Both the position numbers and the translations under genes were made by a program. A stretch of DNA of 64,000 nt from Micromonospora rosaria (lineage in GTDB: Bacteria; Actinomycetota; Actinomycetes; Mycobacteriales; Micromonosporaceae). The stretch lies in NCBI RefSeq assembly GCF_001567585.1, contig NZ_LRQV01000021.1, positions 1-64,000 of the forward strand, written 5' to 3'. Each line of letters starts with the position of its first letter. Positions within the stretch are counted from its first letter, which is position 1. Below are positions 8,464-19,449 of this stretch, in pieces. Under the pieces are notes generated by a model. It saw nothing but the letters and a program-made list of their open reading frames with translations. It did no database searches and was not told the origin of the DNA.

Positions 8464-8505
8464 CCGGACGAGGGGCGGAAGCCCTGGCCTCCGCCCCTCG
8501 TCCGG
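8464..8505 (-). terminator. 16-bp terminator hairpin after the CE15 gene
   Basis: CCGGACGAGGGGCGGA (8464-8479) pairs perfectly with 8490-8505 over a 10-base loop, 22 bases past the minus-strand CE15 stop. With the hairpin at 8251-8294 it insulates two convergent units. Confidence 0.72.
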
Positions 8506-8527
8506 GGACGTCGCCGCCTGCGGAGAC

Positions 8528-10168
8528 CTACCTGGCAGCGCAGGTGGCTGTCATTGCGGTCCCGGTGCCGGTGCCCTGGAAGCCGAACTCGGTCGACTGG
8601 CCGGGTGCGAGGGAGCCGTTGTAGGCGACGTTGGTGAACCGCACCGTGCCGGTGGTCCCACTGCCGGTGGCGTTCCAGGCGTTGGTGACGCCGGCACCCG
8701 ACGGCAGGAGCGCCGTCACCGTCCAGCCGGTGACCGGCGACGCACCGGCGGTGACCCGTACCGTGGCGACGAAGCCGCCCGTCCACTGGTTGACCGACAC
8801 CGATGCCGAGCAGCCATCGCCCGCCGGCGGCGTGGTCGGCGGCGTCGTCGGCGGCGTCGTGGGCGGCGTGGTCGGCGGCGTCGTGGGCGGCGTGGTCGGG
8901 CCGTCGGTGAGGGTGGGGGTCTGCCAGTCCCGCCACTCGGACAGGTTGCCCGCCGCCCGGCTGGAGATCCTGATCGTGCCGGGCGTGTTTGCCGTCTTCG
9001 ACAGGAACTTCTGGATGTGTTGCTGCAACGGGGTCCGCCACTCGGGGCGGACCGCGCAGTGGTTGCCGTCCTGGACGTCCGACCAGTAGGTGAGGTTGTC
9101 ACCCGCGCCGAGCGCCCGGTAGACCTCCGCGCCGCCGAGCGCCGCCACACTGGAGGAGCGCGGCGCCAGCCAGGCGATGTGCGGATTGTCCATGACGAAC
9201 AGCCCCCGGGGTGCCACCATGGCGACGATCTGGTGGGTGTCCACCGGCAGGGTGTTCGGGCTGCCGGTGAAGGCGCCGAACGCGTCACCCAGCCACGGCT
9301 GCTCCCCGTAGGCGCTGCTCAACGGCTGGGCACCGGACTCGCCGGGCAACCCGCGGTAGATGGGAGCGCCGGCGCTGCCCGACTCGATCGGCATGGTCAG
9401 CGCGATGCGCTGGTCGAACGCGCCGGTGACGAAGGCACCCTTGCCGTAGCGGGAGCAGCCCGTGACGCCGGTGGCGTCCCCCCGGAGGATGTCGCCGCCG
9501 GACTGCTCGATGACGTCGATGATCCGGCTCACCCCCCAGGCCCAGGCGAGGAGCAGCCCGGTGCTGCTCGACGAGCCGTAGAGGCTGTAGAAGGCACCCT
9601 GTTTGTTGCTGCGTGGAGTGCCCTCCCGGCCCACCGCGAGGGGGTCGTAGGTGACGACGGCGGCACCGGCGGACCTGATGGTGGTCGTGTCCGCCCCGAA
9701 CCCGCCCAGCACGACGACGACCGGGAACGGCCCGTTCCCGCTGGGCAGGCTGACCCCGGCGGAGAAGCTGGCGTTCCTGCCGTTGTGCGTCACGTTCACG
9801 GTGACAGTGCTCCTCGACACCGTTCCCGTGACGGTGGCCGGTTTGGCGGGCTTCTCGCCGTAGACGTACCGCTCCGCCAGTTCCCTGATCTCCGCCCGGC
9901 GGCACCGCCAGTCCGACGTGGTGGCGATCCGGGTGCCGTCGAGCTTCCGGAAGGGGTCGGGCAGGCGGGGGTTGGCCGCCAGTGAGCCCGGGAGGGAGAC
10001 CGGGCAGTCCGCGCCCTCGTCCTCGACGGAGGCGGCGGCGGGGCCGTCGGCGGCCCGGGCGGCGGTGGTGGTGGCGACCGCCGTCACCGCTGCGGCGGCG
10101 GTGAGCGCCGTGACCGCCAGCGCGACGACCGTCGAGCGGATCCGAGAGCGGCCCGAGGTGATGACCAT
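8528..10168 (-). CDS. Secreted glucuronoyl esterase (CE15) with C-terminal CBM2
   Basis: A 546-residue protein starting at ATG 10168 after an AAGGAGAG site. Residues 1-40 are a signal peptide. The catalytic domain (about 50-400) has the CE15 nucleophile motif GVTGCSRYGKGAF near residue 235 and a late histidine in DGNHCAV near 369. A TTPP-repeat linker (about 423-447, encoded around 8829-8900) joins a CBM2 module (450-546, SVSVNQWTGGFVATVRVTAG). CE15 enzymes cut ester bonds between lignin alcohols and the glucuronic acid of xylan, freeing hemicellulose from lignin. Expression is probably governed by the operator-like boxes upstream, which resemble those of the CotH operon. It is a single-gene unit. 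Confidence 0.9.
   Translation of the reverse strand: MVITSGRSRIRSTVVALAVTALTAAAAVTAVATTTAARAADGPAAASVEDEGADCPVSLPGSLAANPRLPDPFRKLDGTRIATTSDWRCRRAEIRELAERYVYGEKPAKPATVTGTVSRSTVTVNVTHNGRNASFSAGVSLPSGNGPFPVVVVLGGFGADTTTIRSAGAAVVTYDPLAVGREGTPRSNKQGAFYSLYGSSSSTGLLLAWAWGVSRIIDVIEQSGGDILRGDATGVTGCSRYGKGAFVTGAFDQRIALTMPIESGSAGAPIYRGLPGESGAQPLSSAYGEQPWLGDAFGAFTGSPNTLPVDTHQIVAMVAPRGLFVMDNPHIAWLAPRSSSVAALGGAEVYRALGAGDNLTYWSDVQDGNHCAVRPEWRTPLQQHIQKFLSKTANTPGTIRISSRAAGNLSEWRDWQTPTLTDGPTTPPTTPPTTPPTTPPTTPPTTPPAGDGCSASVSVNQWTGGFVATVRVTAGASPVTGWTVTALLPSGAGVTNAWNATGSGTTGTVRFTNVAYNGSLAPGQSTEFGFQGTGTGTAMTATCAAR
8829..8900 (-). repeat. TTPP-coding 12-base tandem repeat (linker)
   Basis: Tandem 12-base units coding Thr-Thr-Pro-Pro make the flexible linker between the esterase and CBM2 domains. 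It is a coding microsatellite, not a CRISPR array. Confidence 0.7.
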
Positions 10169-10545
10169 CAGGGCTCTCCTTTCCAGGAGATGTGGGGGTG
10201 GTGGTGGAATCTGGTGCGGCGAGCGGCACCAACGAGTTTCGGAAAATATCGGAAACTCGATGCGGAAACAGTAATCATATTAATCGTTAAGCGTCAATGT
10301 TCTTATGTCGCGACGACGTCGGCTCCGCTGACCCGTGACCCGGGCGACGAGCCGCGTCACGACTCGTGCCGCAGGCCAGCAGGGGCTGCGCGGCAGCGTC
10401 GGGGCGGCCCCAGCGGAACACGGCCGAAACTATCGGTGTCGATGAGTTCCCGCCGCCGGTGGGCCGTCGGGACCGCCGGCGGAGCGTCGACCCGTTCCCG
10501 GCAGCGGGCCCGTGTCGTGTCGTACCCGGGCGGTAGGTTCCCCGG
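10169..10545. promoter_or_regulatory. CE15 promoter with palindromic operator, and divergent leaderless promoter
   Basis: On the minus strand TTGACG (10292-10297) and TACTGT (10268-10273), 18 bases apart, form a good promoter. A 25-bp palindrome (10234-10258; arms GAGTTTC and GAAACTC) lies just downstream of the predicted start and contains a CCGATA/CCGAAA-type core. A second box, CCGAAACTATCGG, sits at 10424-10436, 184 bp away. On the plus strand TAGGTT (10534-10539) lies six bases before the GTG at 10546, the usual spacing for leaderless actinobacterial transcripts. No gene is visible in this gap. Confidence 0.6.
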
Positions 10546-11706
10546 GTGACCGACATCGACACCGGGCGGTTCGCCACGTTGCTGCACGCCTACGGGCGGG
10601 CCACCGACACCCCCGGGCACCTGGCCGCACTCGCCGGCGGCGACGCGGCCAGCCGGAACGCGGCGCTGGAGCACCTCTGGTCGGCCGTGATCCACCAGGG
10701 CACACCGTGGACGGCGACGCCGCCCGCCGCTGCCGCCGTCGCCGCGCTGATCAACGACCCGCGCCTCTGCGGCGCCGCCGACGCGGCGCTGCGGGCGAAC
10801 CTGCTCTCCTTCCTCGCAGCCGTCGCCGAGAGCGGCCGGTCGTCCCCCGAGCTCGCCGACCTCGCCGATCCGGCCGGCGTCGACGTGGACGCCGCCCTGG
10901 TCGCCGCGCTCGACGCGGGCGACGAGGACGAGGTCTTCGCCGACGAGGTGCTGGCCAACGCGCTGTACGCCCGCGCCGTGCTCGGCTGCCGGGACGTCGT
11001 CCCCACCGTGCTCGACGCGGCCACGGCCGCGCTGGCCGACCCCGCGCCGACGGTGCGCGCGGCGGCGGCGCACGCGGTGAGCGTCTGCCGTCCGGCGCTG
11101 ACCGGGACGGCCACGATCGCGCGGCGCCTCGACGCCCTGGCCGCCGGGGCGGGGCCGGACGAACGGGCCGCCCTCGTCCTGGCCATGGGCGAGCTCGGCC
11201 TCGCACCGCGCGCGTACCTGGCCGACCCGCATCCGGGGGTGCGGGCCTGCGCCGCCCTGGCGCCCGCCCTGGCCGACGACCCGGTCGCGACCACCGAGAT
11301 CCTCACCGCCCTGGCGGACCCGGTCGCCACCGACGACTGGTTCACCCAGCGCCCGCCCCAGCTCCACAGCCGGATCCGGTTCGCGCTCGTCGACGCGGCG
11401 GTCGCCCGGGTCGACGACCCCGACCGCCTGCTGCCGGCGGCGCTCGCCCTCGCCCCGATCGTCAGCCCGCACACGGTCAGGGGCGACTGGGGAGCGCTGC
11501 TGCGCGCCCTCTTCGCCGGCCGCGCCGACGACCCGCTCTCCCCCGCCCAGCGTCGCTATCTCGGCGCGCTGGTCGACAACGCCGACCTGTGGGACGCCCG
11601 CAACGGCAGCGTCGGCCTGGCGTTCCGCGACGCCGGGCTGCCCCACGACCGGGCGGCCTGCCGCGCCCTGGTCACCGGCAGCGTCCCGGGGCCGCCACCT
11701 CGGTGA
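10546..11706 (+). CDS. HEAT-repeat-like hypothetical protein
   Basis: A 386-residue, almost entirely helical protein very rich in Ala, Leu and Asp. Repeated helix pairs of about 35-45 residues such as AATAALADPAPTVRAAAAHA and AYLADPHPGVRACAALAPAL look like degenerate HEAT or PBS-lyase-type repeats. There is no signal peptide, membrane segment or catalytic motif. It is likely a cytoplasmic protein-protein interaction scaffold; the partner is unknown. GTG 10546 follows a TAGGTT box by six bases, so the transcript may be leaderless. A 13-bp terminator hairpin follows. Confidence 0.72.
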   Translation: MTDIDTGRFATLLHAYGRATDTPGHLAALAGGDAASRNAALEHLWSAVIHQGTPWTATPPAAAAVAALINDPRLCGAADAALRANLLSFLAAVAESGRSSPELADLADPAGVDVDAALVAALDAGDEDEVFADEVLANALYARAVLGCRDVVPTVLDAATAALADPAPTVRAAAAHAVSVCRPALTGTATIARRLDALAAGAGPDERAALVLAMGELGLAPRAYLADPHPGVRACAALAPALADDPVATTEILTALADPVATDDWFTQRPPQLHSRIRFALVDAAVARVDDPDRLLPAALALAPIVSPHTVRGDWGALLRALFAGRADDPLSPAQRRYLGALVDNADLWDARNGSVGLAFRDAGLPHDRAACRALVTGSVPGPPPR

Positions 11707-11731
11707 CCCCGCCGGGGCCGGTCAACGGAAC

Positions 11732-11764
11732 GGGGAGCGTCCCGTGGCGCGCGGGACGCTCCCC
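11732..11764. terminator. 13-bp hairpin between convergent genes
   Basis: GGGGAGCGTCCCG (11732-11744) pairs perfectly with 11752-11764 over a 7-base loop. It lies between two convergent stops and probably serves both. Confidence 0.7.
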
Positions 11765-11791
11765 TGGCTCCGGCCGGGGCCGGTGGTCCGA

Positions 11792-14611
11792 TCAGGTGAA
11801 TGTGAAGTAGGAGCGGTACTGGTAGCCGTCGTCCAGGGTCAGGACGAACTCACGGCAGGTGCCGGCCCAGCTTCCGTCGGTCTTCCAGACGAAGTTGTAC
11901 TGGCCGTTGGCGTTGGCCGACAGGCCCGAGTTGCCGGGGCTGACGGCGGCGACGGGGGTGGGTCGGGGGGTGACGGAGCCGTCGGGGTTGACGGTCCGCA
12001 GGGTGTCGCAGTCGACCAGGCGCGAGTACGGCGAGTTGCTGGCCAGGATGTCCAGGCCCCGGTTGGCGGACAGCGCGAACTTCATCGGTGCGGCGCTGCC
12101 GGCCTTGACGGTGTTGAGGGCCGGCTGGGCGGCGCGGTTGAGGAAGTCACCACCGCAGGACGGGTGGGTGTCGAAGGCCTCGGTGTTGTCGTCCCGGTTG
12201 GTGGTGCCCTGGACGGCGCTGTAGCCGAGACCACGGCGGGCGAAGGAGGCCCACAGGGTGCAGGCGTTCTCGCCACCGGTGAGGGCGGCGTCGGCGGCGA
12301 TGATGGCGTTGCGGCCGGTGACGAAACCGGGGCCGCAGCCCTGCATCTTCAACCCGTCCATCACCAGTTGCATGGCGAGGTTGTTGCCGCCGCTGTTCCA
12401 CGGGCCGTAGACGTTGGGGTTGACCCCGTGCTTGTCGATGAGGTCCCAGGTCATGTCCCACAGCACGGCGGCCCAGCCGTGGCCGATGCCGTGCGGGGCG
12501 GCCAGCGAGGTGCCGTTCAGCCAGCCACCGGTCTTGATGCTGTCGTAGGTGAACGGCTGCTTGTCCATGTCGCGCGAGTACGGCCGGGGGCGCAGGCCGT
12601 TGCCGCTCCGGTCCTCCTGGTAGAGGACGTACGGGACCAGGCCACGGGTGCCCTCGGCGGTGTCGAGCCGCGGGTCGAGCAGCGTGTTGATCGCGAAGAA
12701 GTCGCTCCAGCCCTCACCCATCTGCTCGTTGCCGGTGAGGCAGTTGATGCCCGGCCCGCCGGTGAGCCGCAGCGAGATGCCGTGACCGTACTCGTGGATG
12801 ACGATGCCGGCGTCGAGGTCGCCGTCGCGGATGCCCGGGTGGCTGGGGTGCTTGCGCAGCGAGCCGGTGACCGCGCCGTCGGCGATCGCGGTCTTGAGGG
12901 CGGCCCCGTCGGCCTGGGTCACCGCGACCGCCGGGATGGTGACCGGGGCGGTGGTCATGGCGCCGGTCAGCACCGGCGCGGCCCCGGTGGCGTTGTGCGC
13001 GACCACGACCGCCTTCGCCCCGAGGGACTCGGCGACCTGGGTCCGCAGCAGGTAGGTGCAGGCGGTGGTGCCGCCGTCGACCACCGCGATCCAGCCGCCG
13101 GTCGGCAGCGTGCCGGGGTACGACGAGGCGGCGCAGCCGGTGCCGCCGTAGACGAACCGGTGTCCGGGCAGGCCGGTGGTCGTGGGGGCCGGGCTGAACC
13201 GCGCCCAGGAGGCGTCGAACGAGCCCACGCCGTCGACGACGACCTGGTTCTGCGCGCCGAACTGGTTGCCCGGCCACAGGAACATCTGCATGCGCGGGGC
13301 GCCGCCGTCGGCGGCCGGGGTGGAGAAGTTGGCGTTGTTCGTGCCGGCGCCGTCGGCGGCCTCGGCGCGGACGTAGTCGCCGCCGGTGCCGCCCCGGCCG
13401 TAGTTGTTCACCTGGAAGTTGCCGGACGCCTCGTCGAAGCCGTAGCGGTAGGAGACGTCGTGGATGATGTTGTTCCAGTAGAACAGGTTGGCGGTGGCGG
13501 AGTCCCGGTAGCTCTGCGCGTGCTCGCCCAGGTTGAGCGGGAAGTTGAAGGTCAGGCTCGGGCCGCCGTCCGGGCTGCTGCCGAAGTCGGGCGCGTTGTT
13601 GGCGTCCTGGTCCTGGTAGGCGTGGACGTTGTTGCCCTGGGTGGTGGTGTGCTCCGGGCCCGGGACACCGTCGGTGTCGTGCCAGCCGTACGGCGACGCG
13701 AGGCTGTCCGCCGGGTTGGTCACCGTGGTCCGGGGGCCGTCGTTGGGGCTCTCCGTCGGGTAGCCGAAGACGCGGTAGCTCGACCCGTCCTGGACCGGGT
13801 CGGGCGAGCCGAGCACGGTCGTGGGGGCGGCCAGGGTCCGGCCGGCGACGTGCCCACCGAGGGTGTCGTGGAGGTCGTCCGTCTCGTCGTGGGTGGTCCA
13901 GTCCTCGGCGTCGAGCAGGTCACCGGTCTTCGCGTCGACCGTGGCGTTCCAGAGGTGGCTGTCGGAGGAGTCGTCGATCACGACCTGCCAGGCCAGGCGC
14001 AGCCCGTCCTCGGTGGGCTGCCAGCCGAGCTTGGCGGGGATCGGCTCGTCGGAGATGCCGCTGCCGCTGACGACGGTGCGCTGGGCGGCGCCGCCCGCGC
14101 GGCTCATCACCCGCGGGTTCTTCGGCGCGGCCAGGTCGAGCGCGTCGGCGGCGGCCTCCACCGCGTCGACCGCGTCGAGGTCGGCGGCACCGGAGGGGCT
14201 GACGGCGAGGCCGGAGACGAGGCTGTCGCCGACGAAGACGACGCTGCCGTCCCGGGCGACGTTGACCGTGGCGGCGGCGCCGAACACCTCCCGCTCCTGG
14301 TAGCGCTGGGCGAGGTTGACGTGGGTGACGCCGTTGTGGCGACTGGTGTAGCTGGACAGCACGGCGAGGTCACCGACGTCGGCCGTGGTCACGCCGTGCT
14401 GCTCGGGGTTGCCCCGCAGGTACCGGATGGCGATCTCCTCCGGGCTGCCCTCGTTCGGGCCGGTGAGGAAGATCGGGTTCGATCGGTCGGGGTCGTCCGG
14501 GGCGGCTGCGGCCGGCGTCGCGGCCACGGATGTCAGGGACACGACGAGGGTCGTGGAGAGCAGCAACGCGAGGTTGCGGCGGCCACGGAGGGGGAACGGT
14601 CGGAGGGGCAC
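11792..14611 (-). CDS. Secreted M36 (fungalysin-type) metalloprotease with PA domain
   Basis: A 939-residue protein; GTG 14611 is preferred over an upstream ATG because AAGGAG lies five bases before it and the signal peptide follows directly (residues 1-38, ending AAAA). A propeptide of the FTP type covers about 60-230. The zinc site HEYGH is near residue 604 and the third ligand lies in MGEGWSDFFA near 637, the M36 pattern. A protease-associated domain (about 470-577; GWIAVVDGGTTACTYLLR) is inserted before the zinc helix, as in bacterial M36 proteins. The enzyme should be an extracellular endopeptidase that degrades protein for nutrition. It is a single gene, divergent from the AraC gene. 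Confidence 0.9.
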   Translation of the reverse strand: MPLRPFPLRGRRNLALLLSTTLVVSLTSVAATPAAAAPDDPDRSNPIFLTGPNEGSPEEIAIRYLRGNPEQHGVTTADVGDLAVLSSYTSRHNGVTHVNLAQRYQEREVFGAAATVNVARDGSVVFVGDSLVSGLAVSPSGAADLDAVDAVEAAADALDLAAPKNPRVMSRAGGAAQRTVVSGSGISDEPIPAKLGWQPTEDGLRLAWQVVIDDSSDSHLWNATVDAKTGDLLDAEDWTTHDETDDLHDTLGGHVAGRTLAAPTTVLGSPDPVQDGSSYRVFGYPTESPNDGPRTTVTNPADSLASPYGWHDTDGVPGPEHTTTQGNNVHAYQDQDANNAPDFGSSPDGGPSLTFNFPLNLGEHAQSYRDSATANLFYWNNIIHDVSYRYGFDEASGNFQVNNYGRGGTGGDYVRAEAADGAGTNNANFSTPAADGGAPRMQMFLWPGNQFGAQNQVVVDGVGSFDASWARFSPAPTTTGLPGHRFVYGGTGCAASSYPGTLPTGGWIAVVDGGTTACTYLLRTQVAESLGAKAVVVAHNATGAAPVLTGAMTTAPVTIPAVAVTQADGAALKTAIADGAVTGSLRKHPSHPGIRDGDLDAGIVIHEYGHGISLRLTGGPGINCLTGNEQMGEGWSDFFAINTLLDPRLDTAEGTRGLVPYVLYQEDRSGNGLRPRPYSRDMDKQPFTYDSIKTGGWLNGTSLAAPHGIGHGWAAVLWDMTWDLIDKHGVNPNVYGPWNSGGNNLAMQLVMDGLKMQGCGPGFVTGRNAIIAADAALTGGENACTLWASFARRGLGYSAVQGTTNRDDNTEAFDTHPSCGGDFLNRAAQPALNTVKAGSAAPMKFALSANRGLDILASNSPYSRLVDCDTLRTVNPDGSVTPRPTPVAAVSPGNSGLSANANGQYNFVWKTDGSWAGTCREFVLTLDDGYQYRSYFTFT

Positions 14612-15010
14612 CGCTGCTCCTTCTTGGGGGTCGGAAAAGACAGCATGGAGCGCCGATCCACCACCGCCGGAGCGGTCCGTCACGGATCGTCCCGCAACGC
14701 CCGCCCGGTCGTTACGATCCGCAATCGAGCCGGTGCGGGGTGAATTGCATCGACGCTACGGTGCAGGTCACGGGCCGATCATCCGACGGATGTTTAAATA
14801 TTTCCATCGCCCACCCCTACGTCTGTCGCTGGACGCCGGGCCGGCCGGCGACGGCGGACCGCCTCCTGGCAGCGCCACCGCGCCCCGGGCGGCGGGGCCG
14901 TCCGGCCCGGCACCAGAACGGCCGGTCACCACCGGGCCACCCGGGCGGGACGCCGGCCGGAAGGGGGCAGAACGGGGCAGAGCGGACGCACCGGGGAGCG
15001 GGGTGGCATC
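14612..15010. promoter_or_regulatory. Divergent control region of M36 protease and AraC genes
   Basis: The 399-base gap has no gene. It holds a perfect 13-base palindrome CATCCGACGGATG (14780-14792) followed by an AT-rich stretch (14791-14806), unusual in this GC-rich region and a likely regulatory site. I could not place a convincing -35/-10 pair. Confidence 0.4.
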
Positions 15011-15469
15011 ATGTGGCAGGTGACCAGCGCTCCCGCCGCCGCCCAGCACCTGCGCGACCTCGCCCGGCTGCGCCGGGTCCGTGACCGGATCGACCGGGAG
15101 TACGCGCAGCCCCTGAACGTCGAGGCGCTCGCCCGGGGCGTGAACATGTCGGCCGGACACCTCAGCCGCCAGTTCCGCCTCGCCTACGGGGAGTCACCGT
15201 ACGCGTACCTGATGACCCGGCGCATCGAACGGGCGATGGCCTTGCTGCGGCGGGGGGACCTCAGCGTCACGGAGGTCTGTTTCGCGGTCGGCTGCGCCTC
15301 GCTGGGCACCTTCAGCACCCGGTTCACCGAACTGGTCGGGGTGCCGCCCAGCACCTACCGGAGCCTGACCCGCCCGGCGACGGCGGAGCTGCCGTCGTGC
15401 GTCACGAAGCAGGTGACCAGACCGATCAGGAATCGAGAAGCGCAGGTCACCGGGCTGAAACTAGCCTGA
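15011..15469 (+). CDS. Short AraC-family regulator (DNA-binding domain only)
   Basis: A 152-residue protein made of one AraC double helix-turn-helix domain (about 20-120): LNVEALARGVNMSAGHLSRQ for the first and VTEVCFAVGCASLGTFSTRF for the second, then GVPPSTYR. It lacks the usual sensor domain, so it is a stand-alone binder. Five bases after its stop begins a VOC gene, then a UvrA-like gene. As I recall, this AraC-VOC-UvrA arrangement recurs in actinomycetes; the regulator probably switches on the two downstream genes. Confidence 0.88.
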   Translation: MWQVTSAPAAAQHLRDLARLRRVRDRIDREYAQPLNVEALARGVNMSAGHLSRQFRLAYGESPYAYLMTRRIERAMALLRRGDLSVTEVCFAVGCASLGTFSTRFTELVGVPPSTYRSLTRPATAELPSCVTKQVTRPIRNREAQVTGLKLA

Positions 15470-15474
15470 CTGCC

Positions 15475-15888
15475 ATGGACGTCACCATTCACGCCAGCTT
15501 CCTGCCGCACACGGACCCGGACGCCTCCCTGGCCTTCTACCGGGACACCCTCGGCTTCGAGGTCCGCAACGACGTCGGGTACGGCGGCATGCGCTGGATC
15601 ACGGTCGGGCCCGCCGGTCAGCCCGGCACCTCGATCGTCCTGCATCCGCCGGCCGCCGACCCCGGCATCACCGACGACGAACGTCGCACCATCGCCGAGA
15701 TGATGGCCAAGGGCACCTACGCCAGTATCGTCCTGGCCACCGCCGACCTCGACGGCGCCTTCGAGCGGCTCCAGGCCGCCGACAGCGCCGAGGTCGTCCA
15801 GGAGCCGACCGAGCAGCCGTACGGGATCCGCGACGCCGCCGTCCGCGACCCCGCCGGCAACATGATCCGGCTCCAGGAACTGCGCTGA
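15475..15888 (+). CDS. VOC-family (glyoxalase/bleomycin-resistance-like) protein
   Basis: A 137-residue protein with the paired beta-alpha-beta-beta-beta fold of the VOC family: [18 protein letters not shown] in the first half, [20 protein letters not shown] in the second, carrying the late metal-site glutamate. ATG 15475 is seven bases after TAGCCT (15462-15467), so it may have its own leaderless promoter inside the end of the AraC gene. VOC proteins act as metal-dependent lyases or bind toxic drugs. The UvrA-like neighbour makes drug binding or detoxification the more attractive guess. Confidence 0.85.
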   Translation: MDVTIHASFLPHTDPDASLAFYRDTLGFEVRNDVGYGGMRWITVGPAGQPGTSIVLHPPAADPGITDDERRTIAEMMAKGTYASIVLATADLDGAFERLQAADSAEVVQEPTEQPYGIRDAAVRDPAGNMIRLQELR

Positions 15889-15928
15889 ACCGGCCGCGCC
15901 GACGGCCCCCAAACCATGTGGAGCAACG

Positions 15929-18316
<2,388 letters not shown>

Positions 18317-18538
18317 CCGGCCCCTGACGGTCACCGTGCGTCGACCCCGCGCACCCGCGCCGCCAGCGCGCGCTGCGGTCCGTCGGGGCACGGTGACCCG
18401 CTGCGGTCGGAGACCGCTTTCCCGGGCCCGATCCTGCGTCGACGTGAAGATCGCCCCGCCCGCGCCGATCCGCCCGGCGGCCGTCCCCGTACCTCCCGGT
18501 GGCTGCAACCGGGCAGCGGACGAGTGAGGGAGCGGTGC

Positions 18539-19177
18539 ATGAACAGGCGAGGCGGGAGAGGCGGCCGGGCCCGGACGGTGGTCCTGGGCGTGGCCGCGGC
18601 GGCCCTGGTCGGCGGCGCGGTGGCCGTCGGCACCGGGCTGGGCAACGCGGGCGAGAGCTGCGCCGGCCTGGACACCGCGTTGCGCAACAACCTCACCTTC
18701 ATCGCCGGCCAGCAGGCCAGCCCGGATGCGCTCTCCGCCGACCGGATCGCCAACCGGCAGGCCGTGGTCGACCTCCTCCAGCAACGCCGGGCCGCCGCCG
18801 GCTGCACCGCCGACGTCCGGGCCGAGGCCCCCGACCGGCCCGCCGCCCCACCGGCCGACGCCGGTACCACCGCGCCGGGCGGGACCGGGGCGACCGGCGG
18901 CGGGACGGGTGACGGCGGGACCGGGGCGGGCGAGGTGGTCTGCCGGGGCTCGACGGTCACCCTGTTCAACGAGGCCGCCGGCCCGGCCGCGTCCAGCGGG
19001 ACCTTCCCGGTCGGTACCAGGCTCAAGGTCACGAACCTGGACAACGGCAAGAGCGTCACGGTCACCGTGACCAGCCCGTCCGGGAGCTGCGTCCTGCTCA
19101 ACGACGCGGCGTTCGAGCAGGTCCGGGAGCCGGGCCGGTTCGTGGTCCGGCGGGCGGTGGTCGAGCGGATCGGCTGA
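18539..19177 (+). CDS. Small secreted protein with double-psi beta-barrel domain
   Basis: A 212-residue protein from ATG 18539 (GAGGGAG upstream). It has a basic N-terminus and one hydrophobic helix (about 15-37) acting as signal or anchor, a helical region with two cysteines, then a Gly/Thr/Ala-rich linker. The C-terminal 80 residues ([20 protein letters not shown] to [11 protein letters not shown]) match the RlpA-like double-psi beta-barrel, including [20 protein letters not shown] and the late LNDAAFEQV. Related domains bind peptidoglycan or polysaccharide. The catalytic Asp pair of lytic RlpA proteins is not obvious, so binding is more likely than cleavage. Confidence 0.75.
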   Translation: MNRRGGRGGRARTVVLGVAAAALVGGAVAVGTGLGNAGESCAGLDTALRNNLTFIAGQQASPDALSADRIANRQAVVDLLQQRRAAAGCTADVRAEAPDRPAAPPADAGTTAPGGTGATGGGTGDGGTGAGEVVCRGSTVTLFNEAAGPAASSGTFPVGTRLKVTNLDNGKSVTVTVTSPSGSCVLLNDAAFEQVREPGRFVVRRAVVERIG

Positions 19178-19191
19178 CCGGGGGTACCCGC

Positions 19192-19224
19192 GACGGGTCC
19201 GGACCGACGGGGTCCGGGCCCGTC
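19192..19224 (+). terminator. Hairpin after the DPBB gene
   Basis: A 14-base arm beginning GACGGGTCC (19192-19205) pairs, with one mismatch, with 19211-19224 over a 5-base loop, 14 bases past the stop. The rest of the gap to 19449 holds only a TAGACT box (19426-19431) that may be a -10 element. Confidence 0.55.
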
Positions 19225-19449
19225 GTGCGCGTGGGCCCGGGCGGGCCGGCGCGACCGGGGTGACGACGGGCTCCGCCGGCCGGCCGACAGCTCGCGCGCC
19301 GGCCGGCGCGACCGTCGTGGCGGGTGGGCCGAGGCGGGGCCGCACCTGGTCCCGGCGGCCCGGGACGTACCGTGGGTGACGGCCACGGGTGGGTCGGGGC
19401 CGCGTCGACGGTTCGGGGTGCCTTCTAGACTGCGGGCAGGCCACGACGA

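Noticed and set aside
8829-8900. Short tandem repeat that might be taken for a CRISPR array
   Set aside because: The 12-base units have no spacers and code a Thr-Pro linker in frame with the CE15 protein.
11744-14743. Plus-strand open frame of about 1000 codons
   Set aside because: Antisense shadow of the M36 protease, which has the signal peptide, HEYGH and PA domain on the minus strand.
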